From Nonomuraea jiangxiensis (GTDB lineage Bacteria; Actinomycetota; Actinomycetes; Streptosporangiales; Streptosporangiaceae): 64,000 nt of DNA. The position numbers were made by a program, and so were the translations under genes. Positions 27,440 to 36,056 of the stretch are shown piece by piece. The first letter of the stretch is position 1; each line of letters starts with the position of its first letter. Below the pieces are notes generated by a model, which worked only from the letters and a program-made list of their open reading frames with translations, made no database searches and was not told the origin of the DNA. The stretch is from contig NZ_FNDJ01000004.1 in the NCBI RefSeq assembly GCF_900099965.1, positions 310,001-374,000 on the forward strand. Reading direction: 5' to 3'.

Positions 27440-28831
27440 GTGTCAACGGGGGATTGGATCGAGGCAGGCCTCGACGAGCTTGAGCTCACCGAGCACGGCG
27501 ACAGCACGCCGCTGCCGGTCGTGGCCATCGTGGGCCGGCCCAATGTCGGCAAGTCCACGCTGGTCAACCGCATCATCGGCCGCCGCGAGGCGGTCGTCGA
27601 GGACGTGCCGGGCGTCACCCGTGACCGCGTCACCTACGACGCCAACTGGCGTGGGCGCCGCTTCACCGTGGTCGACACCGGCGGCTGGGACCCCGACGCC
27701 ACGGGGATGAATCTGCGCATCGCCGAGCAGGCCCAGGTCGCCGTGGAGCTGGCCGACGTGATCGTGTTCGTCGTGGACGCCACCGTGGGCGCGACCGACG
27801 CCGACGAGATCGTGGGCTCGGTGCTGCGGCAGTCCGGCAAGCCGGTCATCCTGGCCGCCAACAAGGTCGACAACCAGCAGCTGGAGCTGGAGGCCGCCGG
27901 CTTGTGGTCGCTGGGGCTCGGCGAGCCGTACCCTGTCTCGGCCCTGCACGGCCGCTCCAGCGGAGACCTGCTCGACGTGATCCTCGACGGGCTGCCCGAG
28001 ACGCCCGAGGTGACGTTCGAGGCCGAGCGCGGGCCCGCCCGGGTGGCGCTGCTCGGCAAGCCCAACGTGGGCAAGTCCTCGCTGCTCAACAAGCTGGCGG
28101 GGGAGGAGCGGGTGCTGGTCGACCCGATGGCGGGCACCACCCGCGACCCGGTGGACGAGCTGGTCGAGCTGGGCGGGCGCACCTGGCGTTTCGTCGACAC
28201 GGCCGGCATCCGGCGGCGTGACCGGGAGCTGCAGGGGGCCGACTTCTACGCCGCCATGCGCACCCGGGCGGCGCTGGAGCGCACCGAGGTGGCCATCGTG
28301 CTGATCGACGCCAGCGAGCCCCTCACCGAGCAGGACCTGCGCATCATCGGGCTGGTCATCGAGTCCGGGCGGGCGATGGTGGTGGCGTTCAACAAGTGGG
28401 ACCTGGTCGACGAGGACCGGCGCTACTACCTGGAGAAGGAGATCGACCGGCAGCTCGTCCGCACTCCGTGGGCGTTGCGGGTCAACATCTCCGCCAAGAC
28501 GGGGCGGCACCTGGACCGGCTGGTGCCCGCGCTGGAGAAGGCGCTCGACTCGTGGTCCACCCGGGTGCCGACGGCCCGGCTCAACGCGTTCCTCACCGAG
28601 CTGGTGCAGCAGACGCCGCCGCCGGTGCGCGGGGGCAAGCAGCCCAAGATCCTGTTCGCCACCCAGGCCTCCGTCGAGCCGCCCAAGTTCGTGCTGTTCA
28701 CCTCCGGGTGGCTGGAGGAGACCTACCGGCGCTTCATCGAGCGGCGCATCCGGGAGGAGTTCGGCTTCGCGGGGTCGCCGATCGACGTCACGATGAAGAT
28801 CAGGGAGAAGCGTCCCAAGAAGGACAAGTAA
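27440..28831 (+). CDS. der: Ribosome-associated GTPase Der (EngA)
   Basis: Der is a double-GTPase required for 50S subunit maturation. The 463-residue protein has two tandem G domains: G1 [14 protein letters not shown] near residue 30 with DTGGW and NKVD, and G1' [14 protein letters not shown] near 212 with DTAGIRRR and NKWD. The C-terminal KH-like domain (about 375-463) ends [14 protein letters not shown]. About 25 acidic residues precede the first G domain, as in other actinobacteria. The start is GTG 27440 with AAGGA upstream, 30 bp after cmk. This closes the conserved pyrG-der block; the T-box leader begins about 40 bp after its stop. Confidence 0.97.
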   Translation: MSTGDWIEAGLDELELTEHGDSTPLPVVAIVGRPNVGKSTLVNRIIGRREAVVEDVPGVTRDRVTYDANWRGRRFTVVDTGGWDPDATGMNLRIAEQAQVAVELADVIVFVVDATVGATDADEIVGSVLRQSGKPVILAANKVDNQQLELEAAGLWSLGLGEPYPVSALHGRSSGDLLDVILDGLPETPEVTFEAERGPARVALLGKPNVGKSSLLNKLAGEERVLVDPMAGTTRDPVDELVELGGRTWRFVDTAGIRRRDRELQGADFYAAMRTRAALERTEVAIVLIDASEPLTEQDLRIIGLVIESGRAMVVAFNKWDLVDEDRRYYLEKEIDRQLVRTPWALRVNISAKTGRHLDRLVPALEKALDSWSTRVPTARLNAFLTELVQQTPPPVRGGKQPKILFATQASVEPPKFVLFTSGWLEETYRRFIERRIREEFGFAGSPIDVTMKIREKRPKKDK

Positions 28832-28836
28832 TCGTT

Positions 28837-28866
28837 TTGCCGTGTGGCCGGGCCCGATCGTAGGAT
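28837..28866 (+). promoter_or_regulatory. Promoter of the T-box/aspS2 transcript
   Basis: TTGCCG (28837-28842) and TAGGAT (28861-28866) are 18 bp apart and lie just after the der stop. Transcription would start near 28873, immediately before the conserved 5' part of T-box stem I, giving a leader of about 250 nt before the aspS2 ATG. Confidence 0.6.
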
Positions 28867-28872
28867 TGATCG

Positions 28873-29122
28873 CAAACGTTGACGGAGACGAGTAGCCGGC
28901 GTTCCCGTTCGGGCCCAGAGAGCCGCCCACAGCTGCGAAGGCGGCCCCGAGCTGGCCGGCGAAGACACTCCCGAGTGCGGGGAGGAAATGCCCCGCCGGC
29001 TTGACCCCCGTCATCGGGTCGTCGAGGCCGCCTCTCCGGGGCGGCGAAAGTGCGGTGGCACCGGGAGCTCCCTTCTCCCCCGCACTCCCAAGGGGTCATG
29101 CAATTCCTCGTGAGGAGCTGTA
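28873..29122 (+). promoter_or_regulatory. T-box riboswitch (tRNA-Asp-sensing, translational type)
   Basis: All T-box landmarks are present. Stem I opens GACGGAGACGAGTA (loop-E half AGTA); the distal AGAGA bulge (CCCAGAGAGCC) and terminal CAGCTGCGAAGGCGG follow. The 3' side carries GAA-GAC-A, making GAC (Asp) at 28964-28966 the specifier. A GCGGGG/CCCCGC hairpin follows. The antisequestrator has helix A1 AGTGCGG (29049-29055)/CCGCACT (29080-29086), the 7-nt bulge TGGCACC (29056-29062) and helix A2 GGGAG/CTCCC. TGGC in the bulge pairs with a GCCA tRNA end, which fits G73 of tRNA-Asp. AGCTCC (29066-29071) can instead pair with the Shine-Dalgarno GGAGCT (29114-29119), so the switch should act on translation. 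Confidence 0.93.
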
Positions 29123-30385
29123 ATGATCTCTCGTGTCATGTCGGCGGAGCTCGCTGAGCACGCCGGCCAACGAGTGACGATCGCCGGTTGGGTCCATCGC
29201 CGCCGGCAACTGAAATCCGTGTCCTTCCTCGTCGTCAGGGACCGTACCGGGCTCGCCCAGGTGGTGGGCGCGGGCGACCTGCCCGGCGAGGAGAGCGTCG
29301 TCGAGGTCACCGGGACCCTGGCCGCGAACCCGCAGGCGCCCGGCGGGTTCGAGCTGGTCGAACCGGAGGTCGAGGTGCTGGCGCGGGCCTGCGTGGCGCC
29401 GCCGTTCGACCTCTACCGGCCCGTCGTCGGCGCGGCGCTGCCCACGATCCTCGACCACGCGCCGGTCGCGCTGCGGCATCCGCGGCTGCGGGCGCCGCTG
29501 GAGATCTCGGCCGCGAGCGTGGCCGGGTTCCGGGCGACGCTCGACGGGCTGGGGTTCACGGAGGTGCACACCCCGAAGATCGTCGCCTCGGCCACCGAGT
29601 CGGGCGCGAACGTCTTCGGCATCGACTACTTCGGCCGCCCCGCCTATCTCGCGCAGTCGCCGCAGTTCTACAAGCAGGCGCTGGTCGGGGTGTTCGAGCG
29701 CGTCTACGAGGTGGGGCCGGTCTTCCGCGCCGAGCCGCACGACACCGTACGGCACCTGGCCCAGTACACCAGCCTCGACGCCGAGCTGGGCTTCGTCCGC
29801 GACCACCGGGACGTGATGGCGGTGCTGCGGGACGCGGTGGCCGGGATGCTGGAGTCCGTACGCCACCGCGCCGGGGCCGCCCTCGACCTGCTCGGCGTCA
29901 CGCTGCCCGAGGTGCCCGCCGAGATCCCGGCCGTGCACTTCACCGAGGCCCAGCGGCTGACCGGCTCCGCGGAGCCCGACCTGTCGCCCGCGCAGGAGCG
30001 GTGGCTGTCGGAGTGGGCGCTGCGGGAGCACGGCTCGGAGTTCCTGTACGTCACCGGCTACCCGATGGCCAAACGGCCCTTCTACACCCATCCCGACCCT
30101 GCCCGGCCGGGCTACACCAACGGCTTCGACCTGCTGTTCAGAGGGCTGGAGCTGGTGACGGGCGGGCAACGGCTGCACCGGTACGCGGACTACGTGGAGG
30201 CGCTGGCCGCCCGGGGTGAGGGGACGGAGGCGTACGAGGGGTATCTGCAGGCCTTCCGGTACGGGATGCCACCGCACGGAGGGTTCGCCCTCGGGCTGGA
30301 ACGGTGGACGGCGCGGCTGACCGGCGCCGCCAACATCCGCCAGACCACGGCCTTCCCCCGCGACCTGCACCGCCTCTCGCCGTAG
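29123..30385 (+). CDS. aspS2: Archaeal-type aspartyl-tRNA synthetase (AspRS2, possibly non-discriminating)
   Basis: A class-IIb synthetase of 420 residues, the length of archaeal/eukaryotic-type AspRS; bacterial AspS is ~590 residues with an inserted GAD domain that is absent here. The N-terminal OB fold is GWVHRRRQLKSVSFLVVRDRTG. Motif 2 is VFRAEPHDTVRHLAQYTSLDAELGF near residue 205, and motif 3 is GGFALGLERWTARLTGAANIRQTTAFPRD near the C-terminus. Such enzymes often charge both tRNA-Asp and tRNA-Asn, feeding GatCAB, but discrimination cannot be judged by eye. Control by the upstream T-box with an Asp specifier means expression rises when tRNA-Asp is uncharged. That fits a back-up or inhibitor-tolerant synthetase beside a housekeeping aspS elsewhere (inference). 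Its stop abuts the convergent MFS gene. Confidence 0.93.
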   Translation: MISRVMSAELAEHAGQRVTIAGWVHRRRQLKSVSFLVVRDRTGLAQVVGAGDLPGEESVVEVTGTLAANPQAPGGFELVEPEVEVLARACVAPPFDLYRPVVGAALPTILDHAPVALRHPRLRAPLEISAASVAGFRATLDGLGFTEVHTPKIVASATESGANVFGIDYFGRPAYLAQSPQFYKQALVGVFERVYEVGPVFRAEPHDTVRHLAQYTSLDAELGFVRDHRDVMAVLRDAVAGMLESVRHRAGAALDLLGVTLPEVPAEIPAVHFTEAQRLTGSAEPDLSPAQERWLSEWALREHGSEFLYVTGYPMAKRPFYTHPDPARPGYTNGFDLLFRGLELVTGGQRLHRYADYVEALAARGEGTEAYEGYLQAFRYGMPPHGGFALGLERWTARLTGAANIRQTTAFPRDLHRLSP

Positions 30386-32188
30386 TCAGCGGGACTCGAC
30401 CTGCTGGGCGCGGCGTGGCATGAGCAGTGCCACGGCCGCGCCCACCAGGCAGATGACAGCCGTGACCAGGAACATCTCCGTGTACTCCGTGTGCAGTGCC
30501 GCCTGCACCTTCGCGAGATAGTCGGCCAGCCGCCGCTGGTACGTCTCCGCGTCCACGCCGAACGGCAGCGGCGTGTCCAGGTCCGCGGTCAGCGACTGGA
30601 ACCGGTAGAAACCCCACGCCGACACGGCCGCGATGCCGATCAGCATGCCCATCATCCTGGCCACCACGACGGCCGCCGAGGCGACCCCGTGCTGGGCCGC
30701 CGGGCTCACCCGCAGCACCGCCGCCGAGACCGGGGCGATGACCAGGCCCAGCCCCAGCCCCGCCACGACCAGGGCGAGATCCACCGCGAGGCCGGCGTTG
30801 GCCAGGTCGAGCGGCCAGCGGCTCATCAGCCAGTAGCCGGCCGTCGCCACCACCATGCCCGCCACGGCCACCGCGCGGTCGCCCAGCCTGCGTGCCAGCA
30901 GGCCGCCGAGCAGGGCGGCGACCGTCAGCGCGGCCAGGAACCTGGCCAGCACCAGCGCCGCCGCAAGCTCGTCCTTGCCGAGCAGGGTCTGCCCGGTGAG
31001 CTGGACGAACACCATCGTCACCAGGAGCGCCGACCCGGCCAGGAAGCTCACGGCCAGGGTGGCCAGCAGCGGGCCCTTGCGGGTGCCCGAGAGGTCCAGG
31101 AGGCGGACGGGGGAGCGGATCTCCCACCAGACGAAGAGCCCTGCCGCCACCGCGCCGGCGGCGATCACGGGCAGGCCCCAGGGCGGTAGGACGGCCTTGG
31201 CGGGGTCGGGGTTGTAGAGGCCGACGACGAGAAGCCCGAGCGCCAGCGCCAGCAACACCCCACCGACCCCATCCACCCGCCTCCCACCACCCACCCCCGG
31301 ACCCGCGCCCGCCCGATCCGCGCCCGCCCGATCCGCGCCCGGCCTGTCCGCGTCCGCCTGGGCCGCGCCCGGCCTGTCCGCGTCCGCCTGGGCCGCGCCT
31401 GGCCTGTCCGCGTGTGTCTGGGCCGCGTCTGTCTGCCCCGCATCTGCTCGTCCGATGGGGCTCGTCGCCTGGCTCAGGTCCGTGTGCCCGGGTGCGCCCA
31501 CCGGCCGTGCCGCGGTGGCGTCCGGTGGGCCTGCGGCTGGGGGCGCGCCGGCGGTGTCCGGGGAGGTCGTGTTGTCGGCTCGGGAATGCCTGGTGCGGCC
31601 AGGGACCGTGAGTTGCACCGCCACGGCCGCCAGGGCCGCCAGCGGGACGTTGATCCAGAAGATGGCGTGCCAGCCGCCCAGCTCCACCCCCGCCACCACG
31701 ACCGCGGGGACCTGCGCCAGCAGCCCGCCGTACAGGGGCCCCAGCGCGCTTCCCAGCTCCTGAGCCGCCCCCACCGCCCCCAGGGCGACCGACCGCTCCC
31801 GTTCGTGCCACAGGTCGCCGATGAGCGCCATCGTGATCGGCAGCAGCGCCCCACCGGCCACCCCCTGCACGGTACGCCCGGCCACCACCATCACCTCACC
31901 GGCCGCCAGCGCCGTGAGCACCGAACCCAGGGCGAACGCCGCCAGGCAGGCGTGGATCAGCGGCCGCCGCCCATAGCGGTCGGAGAGCTGGCCGAGCAGC
32001 GGCATCGCGGCCACGTACCCGAGCAGGAACCCGGTGACGATCGGGGTGGCCCGCTCCAGGTGGTTGAGCGGGATGTCCACGTCCTCGGCGATGCCGACCA
32101 GGACCGTCACCACCACGTACGCGTCCAGCGCGGCCAGCAGCACCACCGCGCCCCCGGCGCCGAGCGCGACCCGGCGGGCGCGCCTCAT
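30386..32188 (-). CDS. P55-like MFS exporter (partner of LprG-type lipoprotein)
   Basis: A 600-residue DHA2/14-helix MFS protein. Its first half closely resembles mycobacterial P55 (Rv1410c): [58 protein letters not shown] with motif A intact, then [24 protein letters not shown] and [16 protein letters not shown]. In mycobacteria P55 and LprG form an operon that moves triacylglycerides and related lipids to the outer envelope and affects drug tolerance. Here the same gene order is present with a 4-bp overlap. A long cytoplasmic loop (about residues 205-305) is expanded by Ala/Asp/Arg/Gly/Pro-rich repeats. Its stop codon directly adjoins the aspS2 stop on the other strand. Confidence 0.88.
   Translation of the reverse strand: MRRARRVALGAGGAVVLLAALDAYVVVTVLVGIAEDVDIPLNHLERATPIVTGFLLGYVAAMPLLGQLSDRYGRRPLIHACLAAFALGSVLTALAAGEVMVVAGRTVQGVAGGALLPITMALIGDLWHERERSVALGAVGAAQELGSALGPLYGGLLAQVPAVVVAGVELGGWHAIFWINVPLAALAAVAVQLTVPGRTRHSRADNTTSPDTAGAPPAAGPPDATAARPVGAPGHTDLSQATSPIGRADAGQTDAAQTHADRPGAAQADADRPGAAQADADRPGADRAGADRAGAGPGVGGGRRVDGVGGVLLALALGLLVVGLYNPDPAKAVLPPWGLPVIAAGAVAAGLFVWWEIRSPVRLLDLSGTRKGPLLATLAVSFLAGSALLVTMVFVQLTGQTLLGKDELAAALVLARFLAALTVAALLGGLLARRLGDRAVAVAGMVVATAGYWLMSRWPLDLANAGLAVDLALVVAGLGLGLVIAPVSAAVLRVSPAAQHGVASAAVVVARMMGMLIGIAAVSAWGFYRFQSLTADLDTPLPFGVDAETYQRRLADYLAKVQAALHTEYTEMFLVTAVICLVGAAVALLMPRRAQQVESR
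31310..31440 (-). repeat. 30-bp and 15-bp coding repeats in the P55-like gene
   Basis: In-frame 30-bp units encode [10 protein letters not shown] (two clear copies and a diverged one, [10 protein letters not shown]). A neighbouring 15-bp unit, GADRA, occurs twice. The array lies in the predicted cytoplasmic loop between the two halves of the transporter. Repeat number is likely to be polymorphic. Confidence 0.85.
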
Positions 32189-32829
32189 CCGGCGGGCGGC
32201 GTGATCGTCACCGGCGCGTCATAGTCGCTGAACGACACCGTCACCGTGCCGTTCTGCAGCGGCAGGCTGGCCTTGGTGAGCCTGCTGGTGGCCTGTTCGA
32301 TCCAGATCTTGGCGTTGACGCTCGTCGTGACCCCCGGGATGATCTGGCCCACGACCTGCCCGGGGAACGTGGTGGCCACCCGATATGAGCCACTTTCCAC
32401 GGCCTCGACCTTCGGCTCCGTGGCCGAGGTCAGCAACTGGGAGATCCCCTTGGTCGGCTCCAGGATCACCGAAGGGTCGTAGAACTGCGCGAGCTGGGCC
32501 CGCGTCATCTGCTGGAACCCGCCCGTCACACCCTTGAAGTGCACGGTCTCCCCGACGACGGCGAAGCTGATCTCCTGCGACGTGCCCAGGATGTCGATGG
32601 TGATCGTGCCGTCGGCGTCCCCGGCGGCGGTGAGCCTGCCGTCGGCCTTCTTGACCGGCACCTGCGGCTTGCCCTCGGTCGAGATCGAGAAGCTCGCCGA
32701 CTTGACGGCCCGCATGGCCGCCGCGGCCTTGGTCATCAGGTCAGGCCCGGCGGGCAACTCGCCCCCGGCGCCCGACGAGCACGCCGACACCAGCGCGAGC
32801 ACGGCCACGATCAGTAGCTTTCTGAGCAT
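32185..32829 (-). CDS. lprG: LppX/LprAFG-family lipoprotein (LprG-like)
   Basis: A 214-residue lipoprotein. The signal [17 protein letters not shown] ends in the lipobox LVSAC, with Cys17 as the lipidated residue. The mature part has the LppX/LprAFG layout that binds acyl chains in a hydrophobic cavity. It shows [13 protein letters not shown], then [29 protein letters not shown], which aligns with the YDPAQVLNPDTGLANVL region of mycobacterial LprG, then an [13 protein letters not shown] strand. The next gene is a P55-like exporter overlapping by 4 bp, reproducing the lprG-Rv1410c operon. The start ATG 32829 is supported by TACGAT 6 nt upstream (leaderless). It probably shuttles lipids to the outer face of the membrane (inference from family). 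Confidence 0.9.
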   Translation of the reverse strand: MLRKLLIVAVLALVSACSSGAGGELPAGPDLMTKAAAAMRAVKSASFSISTEGKPQVPVKKADGRLTAAGDADGTITIDILGTSQEISFAVVGETVHFKGVTGGFQQMTRAQLAQFYDPSVILEPTKGISQLLTSATEPKVEAVESGSYRVATTFPGQVVGQIIPGVTTSVNAKIWIEQATSRLTKASLPLQNGTVTVSFSDYDAPVTITPPAG

Positions 32830-32889
32830 GAGCGGATCGTAGCGAGCGCCCGGGAACGTCCGCGCGCCGTCATCCATATCGGTTGGATG

Positions 32890-33348
32890 TCAGCGCAGCT
32901 TCTTCAGGTGCTCCACGATCGGCTGGTATGCCGCCTCGATCGCGTCGAGCTGGTCATCGGTGAGCCGGTCGACGAAGTGCTCCCGCACGCTCGCCACGTG
33001 GAACGGCGCCGCCCGCTGGATCGTCTCCCAGCCCTCGTCGGTCAGCACCGCGAACGTGCCGCGCCGGTCGTCCCGGCAGTCCTCCCTGGTGACCAGCCCC
33101 TTGGCCTCCATGCGGGAGATCTGGTGAGACAACCGGCTGCGCGACTGGATGGTCGCGTCCGCCAGGTCGCTCATGCGCATGCGGCGCTCCGGGCTCTCCG
33201 ACAGGTTGACGAGGATCTCGTAGTCGTTCAACGAGAGTGAGTGCTCCTGCAACTCGCGGTCGAGCCGGTGCATGAGGAGCTTGTGCAGCGCTAGATGCGT
33301 ACGCCAGGCACGCTGTTCGGCGCTGGATAGCCAGCGAGGCGCGCTCAT
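32890..33348 (-). CDS. MarR-family transcriptional regulator
   Basis: A 152-residue MarR protein with the winged-helix core at about residues 38-110: LNDYEILVNLSESPERRMRMSDLADATIQSRSRLSHQISRMEAKGLVTREDCRDDRRGTFAVLTDEG. The wing motif DDRRG is intact. Helices at both ends form the dimer interface. TAGATT (33356-33361 on the minus strand) lies 7 nt before the ATG, suggesting a leaderless transcript. Just upstream, in the other direction, is the CDF transporter promoter. It lies about 60 bp upstream of the lprG/P55 operon and may regulate it, the divergent transporter, or both. Confidence 0.9.
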   Translation of the reverse strand: MSAPRWLSSAEQRAWRTHLALHKLLMHRLDRELQEHSLSLNDYEILVNLSESPERRMRMSDLADATIQSRSRLSHQISRMEAKGLVTREDCRDDRRGTFAVLTDEGWETIQRAAPFHVASVREHFVDRLTDDQLDAIEAAYQPIVEHLKKLR

Positions 33349-33431
33349 GATCCCTAATCTAGCGCACGTACGCGCGGGCAGCGTGCCCCGGTGGCGACCC
33401 GCCGCAGGTCCACCCCCATAGGGTGGGCAGC

Positions 33432-34364
33432 ATGGCGGAGAAGTCGGGGGAGAGCCTGGGCACCGTGCTCGTGGCGGGCGCGGCGAACCTGGCCATCGCG
33501 CTGGCCAAGCTCGCCGCGGGCCTCATCAGCGGCTCTGCGGCCATGCTGTCCGAGGCCGCGCACTCTGCCGCCGACACCGTGACCGAGCTGCTGCTGCTCG
33601 TGTCGGTACGCCGTGCGGGCCGGCCCGCCGACCGGCGGCACCCGTTCGGGCACGGCAAGGCCGGGTTCTTCTGGGCCATGATGGCGGCCGTCGCGACGCT
33701 GGTCGGCGGGGCCGGGTTCGCCATCACGCACGGGGTGCACGAGATCGGCCACGGTGAGAGGTTGTCGAACCTCACCCCGGCCTACATCGTGCTGGCGGTC
33801 TCGTTCGTGCTGGAGGCTATCTCTTTCCGCAAGGCGTACACCCAGCTCCAGGGCCAGGCCATGAGACGCCGCCTGTCTCCGGTGCAACTCGTGCGCGTCA
33901 CCTCGGACACGGCGTTGAAGGCCGTACTGTTCGAGGACGCGGCAGCCCTGCTGGGCCTGGTCATCGCGGCCTGCGGGCTGGCGGGCTCACAGCTCAGCGG
34001 TTCGGCCCTGTGGGACGGCGCCGCGTCGGTGGTCATCGGCCTGCTCCTGCTGGGCGTCGCGATCACCCTGATCCGGTCGAATCTGTCGCTGCTCATCGGC
34101 CAGGCCGCGCCGCAGCACGTCGAGACCGCCATCCGCGCGGTGCTGGCGGCCCAGCCGGAGGTGGAGGAGGTGGTGGAGCTGCTCACCATGATGATCGGCC
34201 CGGGCCAGATCCTGGTCGGCGCCAAGATCGACTTCAGGGACGAGGCGAGCGCCGCCGGGGTCGAGCGGGCCTGTGACGAGGTGGATCGCCGGCTACGCGC
34301 GCACATCCCCGGCATCGCCCAGGTCTTCCTCGACCCCACCCCGACCGGCCACCGCCGCACCTGA
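33432..34364 (+). CDS. Cation diffusion facilitator (CDF) transporter
   Basis: A 310-residue CDF-family metal/proton antiporter with six predicted membrane helices (about residues 10-215). The C-terminal cytoplasmic metallochaperone-like domain (about 220-305) contains AAQPEVEEVVELLTMMIGPGQILVGAKIDFRD. Site-A-like residues lie in SEAAHSAADTVTELLLL (His and Asp in helix 2) and FEDAAALLGLVIA (helix 5, Asp). HPFGHGKAGFFWAMM is a typical loop. The metal (Zn, Mn, Co or Fe) cannot be assigned by eye. I prefer ATG 33432 to GTG 33423 because TAGGGT sits 7 nt before the ATG (leaderless). It is divergent from the MarR gene. Confidence 0.9.
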   Translation: MAEKSGESLGTVLVAGAANLAIALAKLAAGLISGSAAMLSEAAHSAADTVTELLLLVSVRRAGRPADRRHPFGHGKAGFFWAMMAAVATLVGGAGFAITHGVHEIGHGERLSNLTPAYIVLAVSFVLEAISFRKAYTQLQGQAMRRRLSPVQLVRVTSDTALKAVLFEDAAALLGLVIAACGLAGSQLSGSALWDGAASVVIGLLLLGVAITLIRSNLSLLIGQAAPQHVETAIRAVLAAQPEVEEVVELLTMMIGPGQILVGAKIDFRDEASAAGVERACDEVDRRLRAHIPGIAQVFLDPTPTGHRRT

Positions 34365-34414
34365 GCCGCCGCAGGGCCAGGAACTCGGCGCTCAGGCCGG
34401 TGCGAGCTTCGGGA

Positions 34415-34591
34415 TCAGGAGAATGCCATGACGATGGCGACGCCGACGACGTGCATCAGCACCACCGCGACGATCAAGGAGATGAACACGAACTTGGCAG
34501 GGCCGTGCTCGAAGGTCTTGCCGTCTTCGAGGGGCCTGCGCTGAGCTATCCGGTCGGCGATCCGTTCCTCGACGGACTTGCGGTAGAACAT
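34415..34591 (-). CDS. Small single-pass membrane protein (58 aa)
   Basis: A 58-residue frame starting ATG 34591. A charged N-terminal half (MFYRKSVEERIADRIAQRR, then PLEDGKTFEHGPAK) is followed by one hydrophobic helix of about 24 residues (FVFISLIVAVVLMHVVGVAIVMAF) ending two residues before the stop. Codon usage is G/C-ending throughout. The layout (cytosolic amphipathic head, C-terminal anchor) is common among small actinobacterial membrane proteins; I do not recognise the family. It starts 10 bp downstream of the phosphopantetheinyl-transferase stop on the same strand, so it is probably in the same transcript. Confidence 0.65.
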   Translation of the reverse strand: MFYRKSVEERIADRIAQRRPLEDGKTFEHGPAKFVFISLIVAVVLMHVVGVAIVMAFS

Positions 34592-34600
34592 GGGGCAACT

Positions 34601-35188
34601 TTATCCGGGGATGGGCGCCCTCCTGGCGGGGGTGTCCGTGATGACGGCCACCCGGAGGTCGGGGCCCACGCTCCACTCCAGCAGGTGACGGCCGGTCAGG
34701 TCGTCGCCCCCGGTGCTGAGTTTGCCGAGCTCCAGCTCGCCGCGCTTGATCAGCGCCTCCTTGCGCGTCCAGTGCCTGATCAGCTCGTCGTTGCCGGTGA
34801 CCAGCGCGCGCTCGCGCGGCGTGAGCACCCGGTCGGCCAGCAGCGCGTCGAGCGGGCCGGGCCGTACGTGCTCGACGTCCACGCCGACCTTGCCGGGACC
34901 GGCCGCCGCGCACACGTAGCCGCGCGTGTGGCTCAAGCTGACGCCCAGCCTGGGCGCCTCCTCGATGTACGGCCTGCCGTGCCCGGGGCCGTGCACGTCG
35001 CAGTGCTGCAGCAGCGTCAGCTCCTCCGGCTCGCTGTCGAGCACGGCGGCGGCGCAGACGCGCACCAGCAGGTGGGCGGCGACGAAACTCTCGCGGTCCA
35101 CCGGGAACCTGAACCGCGCGGCCCGCTCCCGCTCCACCTCGGTGAGCCACTTCTCGGGGGCGCGTACCTCCTCGGGGAGGCCGCCCAT
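34601..35188 (-). CDS. 4'-phosphopantetheinyl transferase, Sfp type
   Basis: A 195-residue phosphopantetheinyl transferase, which moves the phosphopantetheine arm of CoA to a Ser on carrier proteins of fatty-acid, polyketide or non-ribosomal peptide synthesis. The Sfp-type motifs are all present: GRPYI near residue 70, SLSHTRGYVCAAAGPGKVGVDVEHVRP (SHS-like box and the Mg-binding D-x-E), and RHWTRKEALIKRGELEL (WxxKEA) near residue 140. At 195 residues it is shorter than Sfp (about 224). No carrier-protein or synthase gene lies in the window. It follows the mce operon by 19 bp with no obvious promoter, so it may be read from that transcript. Confidence 0.9.
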   Translation of the reverse strand: MGGLPEEVRAPEKWLTEVERERAARFRFPVDRESFVAAHLLVRVCAAAVLDSEPEELTLLQHCDVHGPGHGRPYIEEAPRLGVSLSHTRGYVCAAAGPGKVGVDVEHVRPGPLDALLADRVLTPRERALVTGNDELIRHWTRKEALIKRGELELGKLSTGGDDLTGRHLLEWSVGPDLRVAVITDTPARRAPIPG

Positions 35189-35207
35189 CGCCAGGGGGAC
35201 GATCGTC

Positions 35208-36056
35208 TCAGTCCTTCTTCTCTTCGTCGCCGTCGAGGTTGTACTGATCCTCCGCGGCCGCGCCGAGCACGGTCACGTCGTGGACCTTCCAGACACCCTG
35301 CTCCTTCACCATACTGACCTTCAAGTGCGAGTCCTTCACCGAGCGAATCGCTTCCGAAGTGTTCACCTGCTGGTCGACCACGACGATGGCGCGCGCCGTG
35401 GCCTCGCCCACCTCGGCGAGGTAGACCTCGCGCACCGTGGCCCGCGCGGTCGCCCTCAGTTTAACGATCACCTGCGCCATCGCGCCGCCGAACGCCTCGT
35501 CGTAGGTGCTCAGGAAGTCGCCCGTGGCCTGGGCGGCCAGGGTGGAGCGGGTGGTCTGCAGGTCACGGTAGTCGTAGCTGAGCAGGGCCGTGCTGAACGC
35601 GCTCGCCGCGCCGGACACCTCCAGCCGCGACGCGCGCTCGCCCGCCAGCCTGGCGCGGGCGTCCTCGGCCCGGGCGGCGGAGATCCCCTGCAGGACGGCT
35701 GTGGCGGCGATGGCGGCCACCAGCATCGCGGCCAGCGCCCCGACGACCCGCACCCGGGTGAAACGGCCGCCGCCCGTGCCGTTGCCCTCCGGCTTGTCAT
35801 CGGGGCCGGTCTCCGCCGTCTCACGATCCTCGCCCGGCACGGGGTCGTCGGCGTCGCCTCCAGGCGCGTCGGCGTCGCGTCCGGGAGCGGAGGCATCGCT
35901 TTCCTGAGGGGAGGCGTCGCGTCCGGGAGCGGATGCGTCGCCTTCGTGAGGGGATGCGTCGCTTTCGTGAGCGGCGGTGGCGTCGCCCTCAGAAGCGGTG
36001 GTGTCCGTGGGCTTCTCGGTGCGGGTGTCCTCGGTGAGGTCCTGCCTGGTGGTCAT
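35208..36056 (-). CDS. Mce-associated membrane protein (Mas/Mam type)
   Basis: A 282-residue protein encoded as the last gene of the mce operon. A roughly 95-residue acidic, repetitive N-terminal part (DASAPGRDASPQESDASAPGRDA and similar) is cytosolic. One transmembrane helix lies near residues 103-123 (VVGALAAMLVAAIAATAVLQG). An extracytoplasmic NTF2-like/VirB8-like domain (about 130-270) contains YDYRDLQTTRSTLAAQATGDFLSTY. Mas proteins stabilise Mce complexes in mycobacteria. The ATG overlaps the mceF stop by 4 bp. The acidic repeat tail is longer than in mycobacterial Mas proteins. Confidence 0.85.
   Translation of the reverse strand: MTTRQDLTEDTRTEKPTDTTASEGDATAAHESDASPHEGDASAPGRDASPQESDASAPGRDADAPGGDADDPVPGEDRETAETGPDDKPEGNGTGGGRFTRVRVVGALAAMLVAAIAATAVLQGISAARAEDARARLAGERASRLEVSGAASAFSTALLSYDYRDLQTTRSTLAAQATGDFLSTYDEAFGGAMAQVIVKLRATARATVREVYLAEVGEATARAIVVVDQQVNTSEAIRSVKDSHLKVSMVKEQGVWKVHDVTVLGAAAEDQYNLDGDEEKKD

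Noticed and set aside
29041..29100. Rho-independent terminator in the aspS2 leader
   Set aside because: The stem-loop is the T-box antisequestrator with its 7-nt bulge; there is no U-run and the alternative partner is the Shine-Dalgarno, so translational control fits better.
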